Origin: Sceloporus undulatus
Lineage: Eukaryota; Chordata; Lepidosauria; Squamata; Phrynosomatidae
DNA: 64,000 nucleotides
NCBI RefSeq assembly: GCF_019175285.1
Contig: NC_056530.1
Span: forward strand, 9,063,774 to 9,127,773
Direction: 5' to 3'
Every line of letters starts with the position of its first letter. Positions within the stretch are counted from its first letter, which is position 1. Positions 58,816 through 64,000 of this stretch are shown piece after piece. The notes beneath the pieces are model-generated. The model made no database searches and was not told the DNA's origin. It saw only the letters and a program-made list of their open reading frames with translations. A program made the position numbers and the translations under genes.

Positions 58816-59917
58816 CACAACAACAAAAAAATCTCTTCCTCTTTTTCTCCTCTCTTCCTCCTCTTCATTTCTATTTTCTATAGGAAAAGGTATTTGGGAC
58901 TGTGCTGCTCCCTTGTGGCATGAACCGTGAAAGGTCTTGTAGCAAAGAAATGACATGCTTTTATATGAAATCAAAGCTGAACATGTTCTTGTTGATGCCG
59001 TTATTACTATTAGACTACTTAGGCTACTATGTCTTAGCGGTTTACAATATCAGTTAAAACAGAACATCTAAAACATCTATGATTCTCTGAAAACAACATG
59101 AGTTCCTGCATGGCAAAGAGGGTGTTGGACTGGATGTCCCTTATGCTCTCTTCCAACTCTATGATTCCATGAGTATGAAAGTTATAAAAGCATGAAACCA
59201 TACTGTCAAATAAAACTCAACTTTTAAGATATCAAAAATGTTAAAACATTGTCTTGGCTTCAAAGGATGGCAATGGCAACCCCCCTCTGAAGAAACATGC
59301 CAAGAAAACCCCATGATAAGTTCACCTTAGGGTTGCCATAAGTCCTAAATGATTTGAAGGCACAGAACAACAACTACAATGGTTACAAAGGCTGGTTAAA
59401 AATGATAGGGTCTCCTTGGGGTCGCCATAAGTCGGGAATGACTTGAAGGTACACAACAACAACAAGGCCAGGCCATATAACACATGCCTTACAAACCCTT
59501 ACTACTATCCTAATCATGCACCAACTGAGGCAATTGCCTCACCTTACCTTATGGGAGAACTGGTCCTGTCACCAGGTAATAATACGAGAAGTCTTCAATT
59601 GATATTGAATGAGAACGGATTTTAACCGATGGCTGTCCACTCTGATTTTCAGCAGCTACTGAGGTTTCTCCTGTTGCCTTCCTGGAGCTAAAGAGACAGT
59701 GGAATTGAACCTGGGACCTTCGGCCATGATGCAGGTATGCTCTTTTCCACTTGTGTGCGCTGTTGTCCATTCCTTTGTATTGGCCACTCTCCCATCCATC
59801 TATTCAGTCTCAGTTTATGGCGTGTGGACACGTCATCATTCATCATTTAATTACAGTGACGGTAGCAAACCGTTCCCATTGGTTACTGCAGAGGGTACGC
59901 TCCTAAAACATCGTGCC

Positions 59918-60231
59918 TATATAAGCCGTCAGGGAAGAGAAGCTCGTTCCTTTTATTTCTGGCTCAGCCCCATGGCAGACCTCGCTCCGCATCAAATTGG
60001 AGGAGTTTCCATTGCTTTGCAGATGATCACGCCCTTGCTGTCTCGATACCCACAGCCTGGTTGGCACCTCACAAAGGAGATCTGTGGCCTGGGTTTCTTA
60101 TGGACATCCTGGTTTTCCCCACAATTCGCCTTTAAAAGGAAAGGGATGAGAAGCCACAGCTCTTAGAAAGAGCAGAAACCTAGGCTTGGACCAGGCAGAA
60201 GGGTAGGGTTTGGTAGTATTCCTGTAATTGG
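59918..60231 (+). promoter_or_regulatory. Putative PGLYRP promoter and first exon
   Basis: TATATAAG (59918-59925) is followed by a likely start near 59950 and, at 60231, a good donor (TTGGG|GTAAGT). The next acceptor in frame with the gene is at 61121. An ATG at 59972 opens 64 codons whose start (IALQMITPLLSRY, then HLTKEICGL) faintly recalls an S100 first EF-hand, but the frame then loses that likeness. Whether this exon belongs to the PGLYRP transcript is inferred from position only. Confidence 0.4.
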
Positions 60232-60394
60232 GGTAAGTGGGGGTGTGGTTGCAGGACACCCAGCCTTCCAGATGCTTTCTGCTATGGTTCCCATCATCCC
60301 CTATCAGTAAGTTGTTCTTGGCTAGCTTTCTGGAGGCCAAAGTATCAAGGGGAATCTGAGGGTTCCCTACTCCGAGTGTATCACATGACATGGT

Positions 60395-60729
60395 TAATTT
60401 TGGATATCAGTTGCCTTTCATACCTTTGGTCCTGAAGAATCTGGGATTGTTGCTTGTGGAGCTGCTTAGAATTCTCTTTTTGTTATTGTGGTGTGTCTCA
60501 AAGTTTCCTAAAGTGTCTTCAAGTTTCCAGTATCTAAGAAGAATTATATAAATCTTACATGGTCTTCATCTCTACTCCTCATATAGATATATATAATATA
60601 TAATAATAAATAGAGAAGAGAGAGAGAGAGAAGAGACACAGAGGAGTTGCACAAATTCATTCTAAGATACAGGAAATAACACACACACCCACACACACAC
60701 ACACATATACACACACCACACAACCTGTA

Positions 60730-60761
<32 letters not shown>

Positions 60762-61050
60762 GTTAATATTAGTATATAGGGGGGAAGATTAGCCAAAACT
60801 GCATACAGTGTTCCAAAATGTATCTATGCATATTAGACATGGAGAACTTCTTGCCTGCTGGATGTTTTGGACTATCACTCCCATAATCCCTAACCACTGG
60901 CCAAGCTGGCTGGGGCTTCTGGGCATTGCTCTTTAAAATCATTGGGAGGGCCAAAGGTTCTATGATTTCCATGTATGTATGTATGTATGTATGTATGTAT
61001 AGAGGTATTGGCTGAGATGCCATGCTGGAGTCGGTTAAATCTCCAGTGAT
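60395..61050. other. Microsatellites
   Basis: Purine-rich GAGA (60610-60640), ACAC/GTGT with (TA)n (60690-60762) and (GTAT)n (60973-61000). No gene. Confidence 0.8.
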
Positions 61051-61163
61051 TATTGTCTCCCAGAACTTGGAAAAATAGAAAAGCTGGATCTTTCATTCTG
61101 CAGGGGCCTTACTTCTTGCAGGTTCTTCTCAGACTCTTTGGGCCAGAGGTCAGCACGAAGAAG

Positions 61164-63304
61164 ATGGTCAAAACTGAGATACTTTTGTTCATTGTGTTTG
61201 CATTTTCAGAAGGTGAGCCAGTCGAAATTTATTTCTGTCAGCCATTCACCAGCTGCATGTCAGTGTTGTCATCATTCAGGTGCGGGAGACATGTGGCCCT
61301 CCAGATATATTGTTATTGGTAGTGCCTTTGGCCTCCAAAGCTCAGAGAAGTTGTAGTCCAGCAACATCTGGAAGGGCTTCAGGTTCCTCACCTTGGTCCT
61401 AATGGATTCTCTCACATGGCCCAAACCTTGCGTGTGACTGGATCTGAGAAAAAAGCATGTGGGCATGGTCAGCTCCATTAATGGAAGAACATAACTCTGG
61501 GGATGTTCTAGGTCAGGGTTAGGCAAAAAGGAGACCCAGGGCCAAATCCTTACCATGTATGGAGGTGAGACAGTTAAGAAAGTGGATAGGAAGGGAATTA
61601 ATCCATTAGAGATGTGGTGCTGGAGATGAGCGCTGAGGCTATCATGGACAGCCAAGAAGTCAAACAAATGGGTCCTAGAGCAGATCAAACCAGAAGTTGA
61701 AGCCAAGATGACTAGACTGAGGCTGGCGTACTTTGACCACATTATGAGAAGGCATGGATGGTTGGAAAAGACAATAATGTTAGGAAAGGTGGAAGGAAGC
61801 AGAAAGAGAGGAAGGCCACATGCAAGATGGATGGACTCTATTAAGCAGGTCATGGTTATGAATTTGCAAGGCCTGAGCAGAGCAATGGAGCATAGGGAGT
61901 CCTGGAGATGTCTCATCGACAGGGTCACCATGGGGCAAGATCGACTTGAGGGTGGATAACAATAAGAACAACAACAACAGGGCCAAATTCAACCTTCGAA
62001 TCCTGTTTCTATGGTCCCTGGAGTCTCACATCAGTCCACCAAACCCCTCCACCCCCATCTTTTAAAACAATTGCCTGTAATCTGTTAATTTTTTTACATT
62101 TTCATTCCCCACAGCCTCTGCATGTTTCCTACTCATCACCCCATCCAGGTGGGGAGCCAAGCCGGCCAACTGTTCTGCACCCCTGCAGGATGTCCTCCCA
62201 GAATATGTTGTCATCAGCCATACGGCTGGCACCACCTGCACCACCCAAGCAGAATGCAGCAGGGAAACCAGGAACGCTCAGGATTACCACCAGCGCATCA
62301 AAAGATGGTGCGACATTGCGTACAAGTAAGACAATGCCTATGGGGCCTCAATGACTGATTTCCCTCACTGTTTTTCTCTTGTTGGTATCAACACTGGCTG
62401 GTGGCTCCCATGTTAGATGGGATTGAGCAATGCAGCTACCTGCAACTTTGGGAGGTCAATGGGGGCACAACAAAAGTAAGGGGAAATGTGGCCGGCTTTA
62501 TACTATTGAGAATACTATAGAGTAAGAATACTATGGAGGCAGCCTGGAGTATTCTGGTCAGTATAGACCCACCCCAACTAAAAGGAGAATCCAAAACCCT
62601 GGGTCCAATCCATCCCTTTGGGATTCTCCAGTTAGCCACAGCCTCTTCCAAATAATGCAATTCCTTGACACATTCCTATCTTTGCAAAGATTTATTCAGT
62701 CACCCTAAAAGTCTGCAAGACCTCCCTTAAGCTTTGGTGACTAGCTGTTAACTGTTTGGAGCTAAAATAATCTTGCATCTTATAGTTTCATACTTTTTGC
62801 CTTTGGCTAGCCCAAAGCTATCTCAGCCTCCAAGGAAGGCAATGGCAAACCTTGTCTGAACAAATCTTGCCCAGAAAATAGGGTCGCCTTAGGGTCACCA
62901 TAAGTTGTAAATGATTTGAAGGCACACAACAACAACAATGATCCTAAATACAGGAATGCAACCCTCAAGAACTTAATTTTTTGTGGGTTTTTCGGGCTAT
63001 GTGGCCATGTTCTAGAAGAGTTTATTCCTGACATTTTGCCAGCATCTGTGGCTGGCATTTTCAGAGAACCTGTTTGAAATTGAAATTGACTAAAAGAGGT
63101 TGCTCATTCTTGCCATATAGGATTGAAAGTAACTCTGATAAAATATCCTTCCTTCCTTCTTCTCTTTTCCTACTGCCCTTTTCAGCTTCCTGATTGGTGA
63201 GAATGGTTATGTATATGAAGGACGGGGCTGGCGCAGTGAAGGCGCTCACACCTATGGCTACAATGATGTGTCGCTTGGCATTGCTTTCATAGGTACCTTC
63301 ACAG
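61164..63304 (+). CDS. Peptidoglycan recognition protein (PGLYRP), 3' end outside the window
   Basis: Exons 61164-61212 (exon starting at 61122), 62115-62325 and 63186-63304 (donor ACAG|GTGAGT) encode 126 residues so far. Residues 1-19 form a probable signal peptide (MVKTEILLFIVFAFSEASA), so the product should be secreted. The PGRP/amidase-2 domain starts near R28-W29-G30. It holds SHTAG (H52, matching a zinc ligand of T7 lysozyme), the C58-C64 pair in TTCTTQAEC, YNFLIGENG (Y86, matching the catalytic Tyr) and YEGRGW. The last exon, with the second zinc His and the Cys/Ser that separates amidases from pure binders, is not in the window, so enzymatic activity cannot be judged. The similarity is to short vertebrate PGLYRP1 or a PGLYRP3/4 domain. 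Introns hold a Bov-B end, a SINE tail and a hammerhead-type repeat. Confidence 0.92.
61548..61975 (+). mobile_element. Bov-B (RTE) LINE 3' end in the PGLYRP intron
   Basis: Reads MTRLRLAYFDHIMRRHGWLE, KRGRPHARWMDSIKQ and ESWRCLIDRVTMGQDRL, the C-terminal end of Bov-B ORF2, and ends in an AACAATAAGAACAACAAC tail. 5'-truncated. Bov-B is abundant in squamates. Confidence 0.9.
62425..62682 (+). repeat. Unclassified dispersed repeat, copy 2
   Basis: Close copy of 28193-28450, here in the intron between PGLYRP exons 3 and 4. Confidence 0.75.
62800..62940 (+). mobile_element. Sauria-type SINE tail
   Basis: Sense 3' part (GAAGGCAATGGCAAACC... GGGTCACCATAAGTTG...) ending in (ACAACA)n. Confidence 0.8.
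62973..63072 (-). mobile_element. Hammerhead-bearing repeat, degenerate copy
   Basis: One arm only. On the minus strand the core reads CTGAAAA and GCAAAA, so two conserved core positions are changed although stem II (GCCAGC/GCTGGC) is perfect. Confidence 0.65.
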
Positions 63305-63309
63305 GTGAG

Positions 63310-64000
63310 TTCATTCACATCTTGGAACAAGAACATGGCTAGACTCATGGTCAGTGGAGACTGGGGATTTCTACCTTAACTGAGTGACAAATCCAGCAAT
63401 CATCTATGATTTGAATAGTTTCAAATATTCCTTCTATCCTGAAGATGGAGAGAGAAGAGGTATCATCTTCTGTGTCATCATCCCTATTACTGTTAGGGAT
63501 GTAACTGATCACTCCGTTTCTTTCTGTTGGAAACAATAAGTAATTTTAGCAATTTTCTTCCCGCTGCAAGCAAGTCTTCAAAAACCACTGTTTTTGAAGC
63601 GTATTCGCAATTCAGGATTTACTCTGTGCAAAATTCACCTGTGATTGTTTGGTATCGAAAACAGAATTTTCTGCTCCGCAAGTAGCAGAAAAAAAATACT
63701 CCTATATAGAGATATCATTTTCTGTGCTGAAAGAGTTGTTTTCAGCACAAAACGGTTGTGCCAATTTTCATAAAATGAGTCTTGAATTGTGCAAATTTTT
63801 CATAGAACGAGTCTTGAATTGTGCATATTTTTCATCCAATGAGTGTTGAATTGCAAAGGTCCTCATCACTCCAGGGTTCTTCTCACCAGAATTTCTTAAT
63901 ACTTGAAAAACATGTTTTTTTGGGGGGTGACAATTCCCCCCCCCTCAATAATTTAGAAAATTCTTTCCACCCCTATTTTGGGCACGTGATTCATACCTGC
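63310..64000. other. PGLYRP intron, no further exon seen
   Basis: Unclassified sequence with a tandem-like motif (TCTTGAATTGTGCAAATTTT, about 63780-63850). No PGRP coding exon is recognisable before the window end. Confidence 0.6.

Noticed and set aside
1-64000. CRISPR-like or phage-like arrays
   Set aside because: All short periodic repeats are microsatellites or tandem duplications without spacer structure, and the host is a vertebrate.

Overview
The window looks like a stretch of a squamate reptile (lizard-type) genome. It is vertebrate in gene structure: GT-AG introns, TATA promoters, non-coding first exons and AATAAA signals. Its repeat load fits a squamate: many 5'-truncated CR1 LINEs ending in the ATTCTATG octamer tail, a Bov-B/RTE 3' end, SINEs whose 3' tail resembles Bov-B (Sauria-SINE type), an L2-like fragment, and many short inverted-repeat DNA elements (MITEs). 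The species cannot be named from the sequence.

All four convincing protein genes lie on the + strand. Three are S100 genes of the calgranulin type (S100A8/A9/A12-like), each with two coding exons: gene 1 at 20836-22714, gene 2 at 41016-42227 and gene 3 at 48965-50288. The fourth is a peptidoglycan recognition protein gene (PGLYRP) starting at 61164 and cut by the window edge after 126 residues. S100A calgranulins beside PGLYRP genes is the order known at one flank of the amniote epidermal differentiation complex. All four are innate-immunity genes: calgranulins bind calcium and withhold zinc and manganese from microbes, and PGLYRPs bind or cut peptidoglycan. The three S100 proteins differ in their metal sites: gene 1 has a complete predicted site and no tail, gene 2 seems to have lost part of the site but keeps a His-rich tail, and gene 3 has both.

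Region by region. 1-13.5 kb: three diverged tandem units (A, B, C) of unknown nature. Unit C carries a convincing TATA box and non-coding first exon (10798-10874) followed by exon-like sequence of unknown function. 10.9-15.2 kb and 33.5-39.9 kb: two arms of a large inverted duplication about 90% identical where sampled, with about 18 kb between them; gene 1 lies inside. The right arm appears to sit in the first intron of gene 2 and later received a CR1, a SINE and another insertion. 15-19 kb and 23-32 kb: repeats only. 19.4-22.9 kb: S100 gene 1. 32.7-42.4 kb: S100 gene 2, with its likely promoter 8 kb upstream and two assembly gaps. 47.4-50.4 kb: S100 gene 3. 50.4-59.9 kb: repeats, no gene recognised. 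59.9-64 kb: PGLYRP, with a Bov-B end and other repeats in its introns.

The most unusual points are the unexplained duplicated transcription unit in the inverted arms, the divergence of the S100 metal sites, and a dispersed repeat carrying a hammerhead-ribozyme-like motif. No retrovirus-like element, CRISPR array, rRNA or functional tRNA gene was recognised.
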